A stretch of DNA of 64,000 nucleotides from Roseiarcus sp963765375 (GCA_963765375.1 CAVXVZ010000003.1:1054001-1118000), one strand, 5' to 3'. Numbered from the stretch's first letter, positions 55,688-64,000 are shown. The notes: generated from the letters alone by a model not told the origin. Numbers and translations are program-made.

Positions 55688-55838
55688 ATCGGGTGGGCTT
55701 GCGCGAGGTCTTGACCGCGCAGGCAGGCGTTGCGCTAGACGCGCCCTTCACTGGCGGTTTCAATCCGCGCTTTTGAGCCGGCAAGGCCCTCCACGACGAA
55801 CGCCAAGCTTCGGACATATCGGGGGCGGCGGGTCACTC

Positions 55839-55924
55839 ATGTCGGGGTTCCCGGCAAAGCTGCTCATTGACAATCCTACAAGAGTTCCAATAGGGCTGTA
55901 TAACGGAAATATTTATTTTGAGTA
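55839..55924 (+). pseudogene. small open frame cut by the IS630 element
   Basis: Starts MSGFPAKLLIDNPTRVPIGLY and is AT-richer than its neighbours. The insertion at the TA of 55923-55924 cuts it; without the element it would read only about seven more residues. Whether it was ever a gene is unclear. Confidence 0.3.
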
Positions 55925-57065
55925 TACCCCGCTCACGCCAAGATCCGAAAATTGGCGGGAAGGACGACGCGGAAATTATCAGTGACCGAATCGCAAAACT
56001 CGCCCCATTTCCTCGGGACTTCGTCGCGTAGGAAGTTGAGAATGGCGTCGGCGAATTCCCGACACGTTGGGTAGGTCTTGTTGTGGGTGAGATGCTGGTG
56101 CATCAGCGCCCACAGCCGCTCGATGGGATTGAGATGCGGGCAGTACGACGGGACGAAATGCAACGCGATCCTGCGTCCGGGTTGCGATAGCCACTTCCGG
56201 ACAATCTTGGCGTGATGATAGCGCGCATTGTCGAGAAACACATGGATCAGCGCCGTGGTGGAATAGAGCGCCTCGATGCCCGCGAGGAGTTTGATCGTTG
56301 AAGCGGCGTCGATGGCCTCGGCCTCGATCATTTTGGTCCGCCCAGTCTCGAGATCGATCGCGCCATGGATATTGAGGCGTTGGCGGCCGGTTGTCTGTTC
56401 GATCGCCAGGTGCTCGTCCTTAGCCGCCCAGCATCCCGCCGCGCGCGCCCCATGCGTGGGATGCACGGCATCCACGAACAGCACCGCCTCATCGGCGCCC
56501 AAGGCGTTCATCAGTTTCTCGTAAAGCTTGATGAACGCGCGCTGCTTGGTCTCGTCGAGATGGCGAGGAATGACTTCGGGCTTGCGATATTCGAGGCCGA
56601 GACGATGCAGAAGCGCGACCAGTCCCGAGCGGCTTTCGTATTCCACCCCGAATTCCGATGCGATCCACGCGCCGATCTGACCCGTCGAGCGCGGCGAGGC
56701 CGCGCGAACCCACCCGACCAGTTTCCCCCGTTGCGCCTCGCTCAGAACGCAAGCGCTGCCGCCGGCCTCAAACCGCATCAGCGCCTTGCGGCCGCCCTCG
56801 GCAAACGCGCCATGCCAGCGACGGATCGTGTCGTCGTCCAGCAAAAGAACCCGCGCCACTTGCTCGCAGCTCAGGCCATCGTCGAGCAACACCAGCGCAT
56901 TGGCTCGCCGAGCCAACCGATGCGTCACCGACCCATCGCGCGCCAGCGCGATCAGTGCAGAACGTTCATCTCCCAACAAGAAGCCAGGGCGAATCATCCC
57001 CTCAAACGAATCCAACTCAACCCGCTTGGCAAGAGCTTTTCGCATTCCCAATAAGTTGGGGTATA
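55923..57065. mobile_element. IS630-type insertion sequence
   Basis: About 1.14 kb. Outermost inverted ends TACCCC (55925-55930) and GGGGTA (57058-57063), with a TA duplication at each side (55923-55924 and 57064-57065), the hallmark of IS630/Tc1-mariner-like elements. The single transposase gene runs on the minus strand and stops only a few bases from the left end. Confidence 0.8.
55933..57045 (-). CDS. IS630-family transposase
   Basis: 370 residues from ATG 57045. N-terminal helix-turn-helix segments (LARRANALVLLDDGLSCEQVARVLLLDDDTIRRWH) and a DDE domain: first Asp in VLFVDAVHPTHG, second in HVFLDNARYHHAKIV and Glu in CPHLNPIERLWALMH. Reading frame intact. The in-frame extension to 57225 crosses the element end and is ignored. 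Confidence 0.92.
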   Translation of the reverse strand: MRKALAKRVELDSFEGMIRPGFLLGDERSALIALARDGSVTHRLARRANALVLLDDGLSCEQVARVLLLDDDTIRRWHGAFAEGGRKALMRFEAGGSACVLSEAQRGKLVGWVRAASPRSTGQIGAWIASEFGVEYESRSGLVALLHRLGLEYRKPEVIPRHLDETKQRAFIKLYEKLMNALGADEAVLFVDAVHPTHGARAAGCWAAKDEHLAIEQTTGRQRLNIHGAIDLETGRTKMIEAEAIDAASTIKLLAGIEALYSTTALIHVFLDNARYHHAKIVRKWLSQPGRRIALHFVPSYCPHLNPIERLWALMHQHLTHNKTYPTCREFADAILNFLRDEVPRKWGEFCDSVTDNFRVVLPANFRILA

Positions 57066-57071
57066 TTATAA

Positions 57072-57287
57072 ATGTGGGTCGGACTGATCTTTGTCTGCGC
57101 CGCGTCCATTCCCACACCTTCATGCGACATGGCGAGTGCCTACGCGATCTTCCGGCTTGCGAAGGAGTACCAGTTCCAGAGCAAAGAAGAATGCCTTGAT
57201 GGACTGAGAAAGTATTTCGACGCAATCGAAGTCAGCGGCAGCCGCAACGCGCGATTTGAATGCTCCGGGCTTGAGGGAGGAAACTGA
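57072..57287 (+). CDS. small exported protein upstream of the lysozyme-like gene
   Basis: 71 residues; MWVGLIFVCAASIPTPSCDMASA looks like a signal peptide. Mature part: AYAIFRLAKEYQFQSKEECLDGLRKYFDAIEV, with three cysteines in all. Start lies only six bases after the IS630 target site, so its original upstream control region has been separated from it. It ends one base before the GH25 gene, suggesting coexpression. Family unknown. Confidence 0.5.
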   Translation: MWVGLIFVCAASIPTPSCDMASAYAIFRLAKEYQFQSKEECLDGLRKYFDAIEVSGSRNARFECSGLEGGN

Positions 57288-57288
57288 T

Positions 57289-57906
57289 ATGCCCAATTCC
57301 GTTATTTGTGTCGACCTCAGCCACTACCAGAGAGGCTTCAATTTCGACGACTTCAGGGCTGGCGGAGGCCTTGGCGTGATCTTGAAGGCCTCGGAAGGGT
57401 CTTTTCGCGACCCGGATTATTCCACCTTTTGGGACCAGGCGATGGATGCGAAGCTCGCAGTCGCCTCCTATCACTTCCTCCGTCCCGGCGACATGAAGGC
57501 GCAGGCGCAATTCTTTCTCAACGTCGTCAAGCCGAGGCAAAGGGAGCGTGTTGTCGCCGATTACGAGATCCCCGACGTCAGCCTCGCTGATCTGCTGACG
57601 TTCCTGCAGGGAATTCGCGCCTCACGCCCAGACCTCCAGCTGACGGTCTATTCCGGAAATCAGATCAAGCAGCAACTGGGCAAGAGGCGCAACGCCTGGC
57701 TTGCCAGCAATACGTCGCTCTGGCTTGCCCAATATACCGAGGGCGAACCATCGTGGCCGACGGCAACCTGGCCGGCCTGGAGTTTTTGGCAATACACCTC
57801 GGACGGCTCCGTGCCCGGCTTCAGCCGTCCATTGGACTGCGATCGTTTCAACGGCGACGACGCAAACTTCGTCAAGTGGATGGGGCCGCCACCCGGCTCG
57901 GTTTAG
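57289..57906 (+). CDS. GH25-family lysozyme-like hydrolase
   Basis: 205 residues from ATG 57289, with GGAGG nine bases before it. GH25 fold: ICVDLSHYQ with Asp9, KASEGSFRDPDY, YHFLRPGD, and the catalytic DYE (Asp91-Tyr92-Glu93), then SLWLAQYTEGEP and FWQYTSDGSVPGF with DCDRFNGD near the end. It should cleave peptidoglycan glycan strands. It has no signal peptide of its own. No phage genes surround it. Confidence 0.9.
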   Translation: MPNSVICVDLSHYQRGFNFDDFRAGGGLGVILKASEGSFRDPDYSTFWDQAMDAKLAVASYHFLRPGDMKAQAQFFLNVVKPRQRERVVADYEIPDVSLADLLTFLQGIRASRPDLQLTVYSGNQIKQQLGKRRNAWLASNTSLWLAQYTEGEPSWPTATWPAWSFWQYTSDGSVPGFSRPLDCDRFNGDDANFVKWMGPPPGSV

Positions 57907-58084
57907 GTCCGGCTCGCCGCGCCGCCCGCTCGCTCGGCGGGGCGCCCGGCCGGCCCGGGCGCTTTGGTGCAATTGACTTTCATTTGCCCGTTCCGATAGT
58001 CCGCTCGCCGCGAGGCCAAACGTCGCGTCCGGCCGCAGCTTCGTCCGCCGTCGGGCGGCGCGACGAGCCTGAGGAGGCCGCACG

Positions 58085-59332
58085 ATGAAGGCTGAAGCGC
58101 CGCCGGTCGCCGTCCGCGCCGCCTCCTTTACCCGCTCGCTTGCGATCTGGGGCCCTGGCCTCCTCGTGATGCTCGCCGACACCGACGCCGGCAATGTCGT
58201 CACCGCCGCCCAGGCCGGCGCACAATGGGGCTATCGCCTGCTGCCGCTGGTGCTTGTGCTCATTCCGATGCTGTACATGGTTCAGGAATTGACCGTGCGG
58301 CTTGGGCTCTACACCGGCCGCGGCCATGGCGAGCTTATCCGCGAACGGTTCGGCGTCGGATGGGCCTGTGTTTCGACTCTCGGTCTGGCGGCGGCGGTCA
58401 TCGGGTCGCTGATCACCGAGTTCACCGGCGTCGCCGGAGTCGGCGAATTGTTCGGCCTCTCGCGCGCGCTCACCCTGCCGCTCGCGGCGGCCGCCTTGCT
58501 CGTCGTCGTCGCCAGCGGCTCCTATAAACGGGTCGAGCGGGCCGCACTCCTCATCGGCCTCTTCGAGTTCGCCTTTTTCATCGTCGCCTGGCGCGCTCAC
58601 CCGGGTTTTGCGGCGCTGGCGAGGGACGCGATCGACCTGCCGATCCGCAACAGCGACTTCCTGCTTCTGGTCGCCGCCGTGATCGGCGCGACCTTCAACC
58701 CGTGGATGATCTTCTACCAGCAGTCGGCGACCGTCGACAAAAGGCTGCAGCCCGGCGACCTTGTCCATGCGCGGTGGGATACGGGAATCGGCGCGGTCCT
58801 GACCCAGTGCCTGACCGGGGCGGTGCTGGTCGCCGCCGCCGCCGCCTTCGCTACCGGATCGCCGACCGCGAGCCTGACGAGCGTGGGCGAAATCAGCCGG
58901 GCGCTCACGCCGGTCCTCGGCGTGAGCGCCGGACGGCTGGTGTTCGGCGCCGGCGTGCTCGGAGCTTCGCTGGTCGCCGCGATCGTGTCGTCGCTGGCGC
59001 TCGCCTGGGGCGTCGGCGAAGTCGCCGGATACCGCCGGTCGCTGGAATATCGTCCGTTCGAGGCCGGATGGTTCTACGCCGCCTACGCGGCGGGCGTGAT
59101 CGGCTCATGCGCCGTCGTTTGGCTCACCTCGAACCTCGTCTGGCTCAATATCGCCGCCCAGGTCCTCAACGCCTTCCTGATGCCGCTCGTCATCGGCTTC
59201 CTGGTCGCGCTCGCGGTCAAGGCGCTGCCGGAGCCGTACAGGCTTGGCGGCTGGTATCTCGGCCTGATCGTCGGCGTTTCAGCGCTCGTGTCCGCGGTCG
59301 GCGTGTTCGGGGGCTTGCGGGCGCTGATGTGA
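58085..59332 (+). CDS. divergent Nramp-family metal transporter
   Basis: 415 residues with about 11 hydrophobic helices. The TM1 site reads DAGN (Asp34 to Asn37) in place of the common DPGN, and the TM6 site reads GATFNPW (201-207), so the metal-coordinating Met of the MPH motif is replaced by Asn and the His by Trp. Classical Mn/Fe transporters need that Met. The protein may carry Mg2+ or another hard ion, as suggested for other Nramp relatives lacking the Met; that is inference. Starts with ATG 58085, GAGG upstream. No mntR-like site seen. Confidence 0.82.
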   Translation: MKAEAPPVAVRAASFTRSLAIWGPGLLVMLADTDAGNVVTAAQAGAQWGYRLLPLVLVLIPMLYMVQELTVRLGLYTGRGHGELIRERFGVGWACVSTLGLAAAVIGSLITEFTGVAGVGELFGLSRALTLPLAAAALLVVVASGSYKRVERAALLIGLFEFAFFIVAWRAHPGFAALARDAIDLPIRNSDFLLLVAAVIGATFNPWMIFYQQSATVDKRLQPGDLVHARWDTGIGAVLTQCLTGAVLVAAAAAFATGSPTASLTSVGEISRALTPVLGVSAGRLVFGAGVLGASLVAAIVSSLALAWGVGEVAGYRRSLEYRPFEAGWFYAAYAAGVIGSCAVVWLTSNLVWLNIAAQVLNAFLMPLVIGFLVALAVKALPEPYRLGGWYLGLIVGVSALVSAVGVFGGLRALM

Positions 59333-59420
59333 GAGGGGCCACGCTTGGCAGCCGCGCTCGACCGGCGCGGCCGAGGCGGTCATCGACGGCGTCTAGAAGG
59401 GCGCCCTTGGGAGGAGCGGG

Positions 59421-59803
59421 TTGAACGTCATCGTTTAGGCCATTCCCGTCTTCGTCGCCCTGATGGCGGCGGAGTTCGGGATCGGGCTGGCGCTGGGACG
59501 TAACGTCTATCGGCTCAAAGACGCGATCGGCTCGCTCGGGGCTGGAATCCTGAGTCAGATCTCCGGCGTCTTCATGTTGGCTATGAGCGTCGGCATCTAT
59601 GTGATTGTCAATGACCACTTTCTGTTTCCGCTTCAAGCGGACGACTGGCGCTTATGGGTCGGGTTGCTGATCGCCTACGACTTCTTCTACTACTGGAACC
59701 CCCGTATCGACCATGAGGTCGGCCGGCCGATCAATGGACGCTGCCGACCTACTATCTTGCACAGGGTCTGATCGTCTTCTGGGTGCTGCCGCGGGGGCGT
59801 TAG
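59421..59803 (+). pseudogene. relic of a sterol desaturase/fatty acid hydroxylase family gene
   Basis: From TTG 59421 the reading is MNVIV, then a stop codon (59436-59438), then AIPVFVALMAAEFGIGLALGRNVYRLKDAIGSLGAGILSQISGVFM, which is the family N-terminus. DDWRLWVGLLIAYDFFYYWNPRIDHEVGR matches the first His-cluster region (usually NHRxxHE). The remainder is deleted: a tail with YYLAQGLIVFWVLPRG in another frame ends at 59803. The nonsense codon, frame change and lost His clusters show a dead gene. Confidence 0.8.
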
Positions 59804-60047
59804 CGCGTGTCTCATTCGGACAGCGGTGTCGCCGTCATTGCAAGCCACAGAGCATTTTTGTGCGCCCTATGGCTCTCGGATGACAATTCCGGCGCAACGC
59901 GACGTGCTCTAAGGTCGAAACCCAATCCGGGACCGCTGCTCTCGACCCAAGTGGACTCGACGCGGGGAAGGCCCGCTGGAATTTGCCTGCTCACGGTTGT
60001 ACTGCTTCTCAATGCCGTCATGCCGTTTGCGTCGGGATTGAGGGGTT

Positions 60048-61829
60048 ATGGCCGAGAGCAGGAAACTCGCGGCGATCCTGGCTGCCGATGTGGTCGGCTT
60101 CAGCCGGCTGACCGGCGCGGACGAAGACCGTACGCTGGCGCGCCTGCGGGCTTTGCGCAGCGACCTGATCGATCCGGCGATCTCCGTCCACAACGGCCGC
60201 ATCGTCAAGCGCACCGGCGACGGCGCGATCGTCGAATTCCGCAGCGTCGTCGATTCGGTGCGCTGCGCCATTGAGATTCAGAACGGCATGGTCGAGCGCA
60301 ACGCCGGGCTGCCGGAAGACCGTCGCATCGACTTCCGCATCGGCGTCCATCTCGGCGACGTGGTCGAAGAAGCCGACGGCGACCTGATGGGCGACGGCGT
60401 CAACATCGCCGCCCGCCTTGAAGGCGTCGCGCAGCCGGGAGCCATTTGTCTTTCGGAGGACGCCTATCGGCAGGTGAAGGCGAGGCTCGATCTGGCGGTC
60501 ACCGATCTCGGCCCCTTGCATCTCAAGAATATCGCAGAACCGGTGCGAGCCTATTCCGTGCAGGTCGGGCGACCCATCCCGGCGAAGCCGGCGGCGCCGG
60601 ACGGGCCCGGACGGGAGGACAGGCCCCTCGCCCAGCCTGACAGACCCTCGATCGCGGTTCTCGCCTTCCAGACGATGGGCGGCGACGCGGAGCAGGAGTA
60701 TTTCGCCGACGGCATGGTCGAGGACATCATCACCGGCCTGTCGCGGATCAAATGGCTGTTCGTGATCGCCCGCAATTCGAGCTTCGCCTACAAAGGAAAG
60801 TCGATCGACATTCGCCAGGTCAGCCGCGAACTGGGCGTGCGCTACGTTCTGGAGGGGAGCGTCCGGAAAGCCGGCGGCCGTCTGCGCGTCACCGCGCAGT
60901 TGATCGACGCGGACAACGGCGCCCATGTCTGGGCGGATCGCTACGACGGCGCGCTCGACGATGTGTTCGAATTCCAGGACAGGATCACGGAAACCATCGT
61001 CGGGATTATCGAACCCAATGTCCGGCGGGCCGAGATCGAGCGAGCCCGCAGGAAGCGGCCCGAGAGCCTCGACGCTTACGACCTCTGTCTTCGAGCCGCG
61101 CCGCACTTCGCCTCGGCAATGCCCGAGGATGAGGAGACCGCCATACCCCTGCTCGAACAAGCGTTGAAGATCGATCCGCATTACGCGCTGGCGCATGCTC
61201 TTATGGCGTTGGCTCTGGAGACCCGCTTCGCGCGGGCCGGCTATAGCAAGGCCGACGCGGCGGCGAGCGAGCGCCACGCCCGCGCGGCGGTGGCCTACGG
61301 GGCCGACAATTCGACCGCGCTCGCTATCGCGAGCCTGCCGCTGTTGATGGTCGCTCATGATTTTGAGGCGGCGTCGAGCGCGGTCAAGCGTGCGCTTGAC
61401 ATTAACCCATCCTGCGCGTTCGCGCTTTTCTTCGGCGGGCAGGCCCACGCGTACGGCGGCGACCATGCGCTCGCGGAAGATTACGCGACGCGGGCGTTGC
61501 GTCTCAGCCCCCTCGATCCACAAAGCTTCATGGCCTTCAACGCTCTCGGTTTCGTGCGTGGTCTCGCCGGACGATTGGACGAGGCGGTCTCGCTTTTCTC
61601 CAAAGCCGTCCAGGCGAACCCGCGCTTCAGCTTCCTTTACGTATTTCAGGCGGCCGCGCTGGCGAATGCTGGACGGGCTGATGAGGCGGCGACGGCGGCA
61701 AGCCGGCTGCTCGCAATGCAGCCTGACTTTCTCGTTTCGTCCTTTCGCCGTTTCACCTCCGGTTTTGCTCGCAAGGACGTGCTTGACTGGCTCTCGGCTG
61801 GAATACGGAAGGCCGGCCTGCCGGAGTAG
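60048..61829 (+). CDS. class III adenylate/guanylate cyclase with TolB-like and TPR domains
   Basis: 593 residues. Cyclase domain at the N-terminus: metal-binding Asp14 (AADVVGFSRL) and Asp58 (GDGAIVEF), transition-state Asn119 and Arg123 (MGDGVNIAARLEG). Substrate-specifying residues are not clear. A Pro/Ala linker leads to a TolB-N/FlgO-like domain (SIAVLAFQTMGGDAEQEYFADGMVEDIITGLSR..VLEGSVRKAGGRLRVTAQLIDADNG). Tetratricopeptide-like repeats from about 350 on. This cytosolic architecture is expanded in Hyphomicrobiales. No signal peptide, no membrane helix. Confidence 0.9.
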   Translation: MAESRKLAAILAADVVGFSRLTGADEDRTLARLRALRSDLIDPAISVHNGRIVKRTGDGAIVEFRSVVDSVRCAIEIQNGMVERNAGLPEDRRIDFRIGVHLGDVVEEADGDLMGDGVNIAARLEGVAQPGAICLSEDAYRQVKARLDLAVTDLGPLHLKNIAEPVRAYSVQVGRPIPAKPAAPDGPGREDRPLAQPDRPSIAVLAFQTMGGDAEQEYFADGMVEDIITGLSRIKWLFVIARNSSFAYKGKSIDIRQVSRELGVRYVLEGSVRKAGGRLRVTAQLIDADNGAHVWADRYDGALDDVFEFQDRITETIVGIIEPNVRRAEIERARRKRPESLDAYDLCLRAAPHFASAMPEDEETAIPLLEQALKIDPHYALAHALMALALETRFARAGYSKADAAASERHARAAVAYGADNSTALAIASLPLLMVAHDFEAASSAVKRALDINPSCAFALFFGGQAHAYGGDHALAEDYATRALRLSPLDPQSFMAFNALGFVRGLAGRLDEAVSLFSKAVQANPRFSFLYVFQAAALANAGRADEAATAASRLLAMQPDFLVSSFRRFTSGFARKDVLDWLSAGIRKAGLPE

Positions 61830-62250
61830 TGGAGGCGCACTAGCGGTCTTCCGCAATTCTGATTGAGATCGCGCACCTCGGACGTCCCTGATTCACTCTT
61901 TAGCGCATGGAGACGCGCGGGGACGGGCGAGCGATGCAAATATCTTGCGAAAATCAGAATTCTGTGCTATACCTTCCCATTCGCCGGAACGGACCTTGCC
62001 AGCCGCGCGACGCCCGGAGGCAGGGACGGGGAGATGGAATTTTCTTGTTTAAATCGGCCGTAAACCGTTGAAAAGTCTGGAAACCGAAAAATAAAAAAAA
62101 GCAAATGCAAGCCATTTTATTTTCGCCGGCTTGCGCCTGTTTGCGGCTATTTTCGCCGTCAACGCAGGTGAGCCCTGACGCGTCTGGGAGGAGCGAGTTG
62201 AACCTGATTCTCAATGCGGTTCGTCCGGTTCCTGCCTCGGACTTGCGCGC
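61830..62250. other. 420-base intergenic stretch
   Basis: No gene seen. It contains an A-rich stretch around 62086-62110 (a run of eight A with short interruptions) and is otherwise mixed. It should hold the promoter of the SDR gene. No strong terminator was found. Confidence 0.5.
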
Positions 62251-62997
62251 ATGAGCGAGGCGGGGAACGGACGCGGCGTGTGTCTCGTGATCGGGGCCGG
62301 CGATGGGCTCGGCGCTTCGATCGCCCGCGCCTTCGCCCGCGAGGGCCTCGGCGTGTGCGTGACGCGTAGGCCGCGCCATACCGACGCCATCGACAACCTC
62401 GCGGAGACGATCCGCGCCGAAGGCGGCAAGGCTTATTCGTTCGGACTCGATGCGCGGGTCGAGGCCGATGTGGCGGCGCTCGTCGAGCGGATCGAGCGCG
62501 AGATCGGGGCAATCGAGGTTCTCGTCTTCAACATCGGCGCGAACGTTCGCTTCCCGGTCGTCGAGACGACGACGCAGGTCTACTCCAAGGTCTGGGAGAT
62601 GGCGGCGCTCGCGGGGTTCCTCGCCAGCCGCGAGGCCGCGCGGGCGATGACCGAGCGCGGACGCGGCACGATCCTGTTCACCGGCGCGACCGCCAGCGTT
62701 CGCGGCGGCGCGGGCTTTTCCGCCTTCGCCGGGGCGAAACATGCGCTGCGGGCGCTGGCGCAGAGTCTGGCGCGCGAACTGGGGCCGAAGGGCGTCCATG
62801 TCGCCCATATCGTCATCGACGGCGCGATCGACGGCGCCTTCATCCGCGGCCTGATGCCGGACGCCGCCGAGCGGCTGGCGCGCGAGGAGATACTGGCCCC
62901 CGACGAGATCGCCCGCAACTACGTCTGGCTGCATAACCAGAAGCGCGGCGCCTGGACCTTCGAAATGGACTTGCGGCCGTGGAAGGAGCCGTGGTGA
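62251..62997 (+). CDS. SDR-family protein with Phe in place of the catalytic Tyr
   Basis: 248 residues. Cofactor motif VIGAGDGLGASIARAFA and LVFNIGAN (for NNAG). The catalytic YxxxK reads FAGAK (Phe159, Lys163) in GFSAFAGAKHALRALAQSLAREL, so the general acid Tyr is missing. Ser149 may sit in the Ser site. It may be a non-canonical or non-catalytic member. It overlaps the isomerase gene by one base (TGATGA), so the two are made together. Confidence 0.85.
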   Translation: MSEAGNGRGVCLVIGAGDGLGASIARAFAREGLGVCVTRRPRHTDAIDNLAETIRAEGGKAYSFGLDARVEADVAALVERIEREIGAIEVLVFNIGANVRFPVVETTTQVYSKVWEMAALAGFLASREAARAMTERGRGTILFTGATASVRGGAGFSAFAGAKHALRALAQSLARELGPKGVHVAHIVIDGAIDGAFIRGLMPDAAERLAREEILAPDEIARNYVWLHNQKRGAWTFEMDLRPWKEPW

Positions 62998-63620
62998 TGA
63001 GCGCGACGATCGAGTTCATCTTCGACTTCGGCAGCCCGAACGCCTATCTCGCCTATCGCGCGCTGCCGCCGATCCTCGAGCGGACGGGAGCCCGGCTCGT
63101 CATCACCCCGTGCCTGCTCGGCGGCATCTTCAAGGCGACTGGCAACCAGGCGCCGATGATCGCCTTCACGCCGATCAAGGGCAAGTTCGAGTACGAGATG
63201 CTGGAATTGCGACGCTTCGTCGCCAGGCATCGATTCGAGAAGTTCCGCCTCAACCCCCATTTTCCCGTCAACACGCTGATGCTGATGCGCGGGCTCGTCG
63301 CCGCGCAGGAGGCCGGCTCGGGCGCCGCTTATCTCGAGACGGGTCTTGCGGGAATGTGGGAGGAGGGCCTCAAGCTCGACGACAAGGAGGTTCTGGCGCG
63401 GCGCATTGAATCCGCGGGTCTCAACTCGGCGAGCGTGCTGGCGGCGGCTCAAACCGATCCCATCAAGCAGAAGCTTGCCGACAACACCGCCGCCGCAGTT
63501 CGACGCGGCGTGTTCGGGATCCCGACGTTCTTCGTCGGCAAAGAAATGTTCTTCGGCAAGGACCGGCTCGGACAGGTCGAGGAGGCGGTCGAGGCGGCGA
63601 GGGCGCATGCCGCTTCGTAA
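62997..63620 (+). CDS. DsbA-family 2-hydroxychromene-2-carboxylate isomerase-like protein
   Basis: 207 residues. Thioredoxin-like fold of the HCCA isomerase group (kappa GST): IEFIFDFGSPNAYLAYRALPPILERTGARL, with Ser in FGSPNAY in place of a CxxC, then PCLLGGIFKATGNQAP, and the C-terminal GVFGIPTFFVGKEMFFGKDRL. Family members use glutathione in aromatic-ring degradation. The neighbouring SDR suggests a shared pathway; substrate unknown. Confidence 0.88.
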   Translation: MSATIEFIFDFGSPNAYLAYRALPPILERTGARLVITPCLLGGIFKATGNQAPMIAFTPIKGKFEYEMLELRRFVARHRFEKFRLNPHFPVNTLMLMRGLVAAQEAGSGAAYLETGLAGMWEEGLKLDDKEVLARRIESAGLNSASVLAAAQTDPIKQKLADNTAAAVRRGVFGIPTFFVGKEMFFGKDRLGQVEEAVEAARAHAAS

Positions 63621-64000
63621 GCTCCGGCGGACGCGAGATTAATCATTTAAGCAAGATCACGCCCCCGTGACGAAGGTTCGCGAGGATTTTAGCAAACACA
63701 TCCAAGGTTCGTTAATCGCTTGCTGGGATTTTCCTTCGTGAGCGGGACCTCGCGCCTTGGACATGGGGCGCCCGTCGAACATGTGGAGAATCCGATGAAC
63801 TCGAGTTCAAAACAATAACGGATGATATATCAATTATTTCAGTAAGTTATGTTAAGACGATTGTTCTGGGTATGCACTAGGGTAACGGCCCCCTCCCGCC
63901 GCATGAACCTCGCGCCCGTCCGCGTCGAGCGCGCGCATGTGAAGTGGCGCCGTGATTTGACGGCGCCAGCAAACAAATTGCCGCCTCGAGGACCCTACGT
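63621..64000. other. 380-base end of window without a recognised gene
   Basis: No supported open frame. The stretch 63795-63870 is AT-rich compared with the rest of the window and could hold a promoter for a gene beyond the edge. No repeat or RNA gene recognised. Confidence 0.4.

Noticed and set aside
57289..57906. GH25 lysozyme as a sign of a prophage
   Set aside because: No holin, tail, capsid or integrase gene lies near; GH25 proteins are also common chromosomal genes.

Overview
GC-rich chromosome window (64 kb). Gene content (coxMSLDEF, a DUF1127 gene beside a GcvA-type LysR gene, trpG-trpD-trpC, rpoZ, parE, clpS, GH25, HpxXYZ-like genes) points to an alphaproteobacterium, most likely of the order Hyphomicrobiales (Rhizobiales). 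That assignment is an inference from gene families and base composition; no rRNA or tRNA gene was found.

Layout. (1) 1-900: the 3' end of a D-Ala-D-Ala carboxypeptidase gene and a small secreted protein. (2) 1080-9283, minus strand: a compact aerobic CO-dehydrogenase operon, coxC-coxM-coxS-coxL-coxD-coxE-coxF. CoxL carries the form I active-site loop AYRCSFR, with the Cys that binds Cu, so this looks like true CO oxidation rather than a form II homologue. (3) 9515-10439: a GYD-domain gene broken by a 20-bp tandem duplication, and a small alpha/beta hydrolase. (4) 10543-18586: an MdtABC-type RND efflux operon whose MdtC-like pump carries an unusual insertion of about 125 residues rich in Ala, Ser and Thr. 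(5) 18752-26346: a LysR regulator divergent from a nucleoside-type ABC importer (ATPase, two permeases, BMP binding protein), followed without gaps by HpxX/AtzG-, HpxY/AtzE- and HpxZ/AtzH-like genes. This is a coherent uptake-plus-amidohydrolase module for a nitrogen compound such as a purine or ureide breakdown product. (6) 26409-31837: repeats, a PEP-CTERM-like exported protein, two NAD(P)-dependent dehydrogenases and parE. (7) 32006-34452: trpG-trpD-trpC, with trpD split by a one-base frameshift. (8) 34697-44957: mostly housekeeping genes (DUF1127, LysR, photolyase, RNase D, cysteine desulfurase, rpoZ, double cold-shock protein, DUF192, Ppx/GppA, RlmE). (9) 44958-46346: a 1.4-kb stretch without a recognisable gene. 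(10) 46347-52574: aldolase, DHA2 MFS pump, small membrane and secreted proteins, a Rieske oxygenase, clpS and an aldo/keto reductase. (11) 52571-57065: an IS1182-type and an IS630-type insertion sequence, both with recognisable ends and target duplications (CTAG and TA), on either side of an SPFH protein and a small exported protein. (12) 57072-63620: GH25 lysozyme-like protein, a divergent Nramp transporter, a broken sterol-desaturase gene, an adenylate cyclase with TPRs, and an SDR plus DsbA-family isomerase pair.

The most informative systems are the form I cox operon with its own MHYT-LytTR sensor, and the ABC-BMP/HpxXYZ module. The window also holds several decaying genes (GYD, MFS, sterol desaturase, possibly trpD) and two insertion sequences. 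I found no CRISPR array, prophage or defence island.
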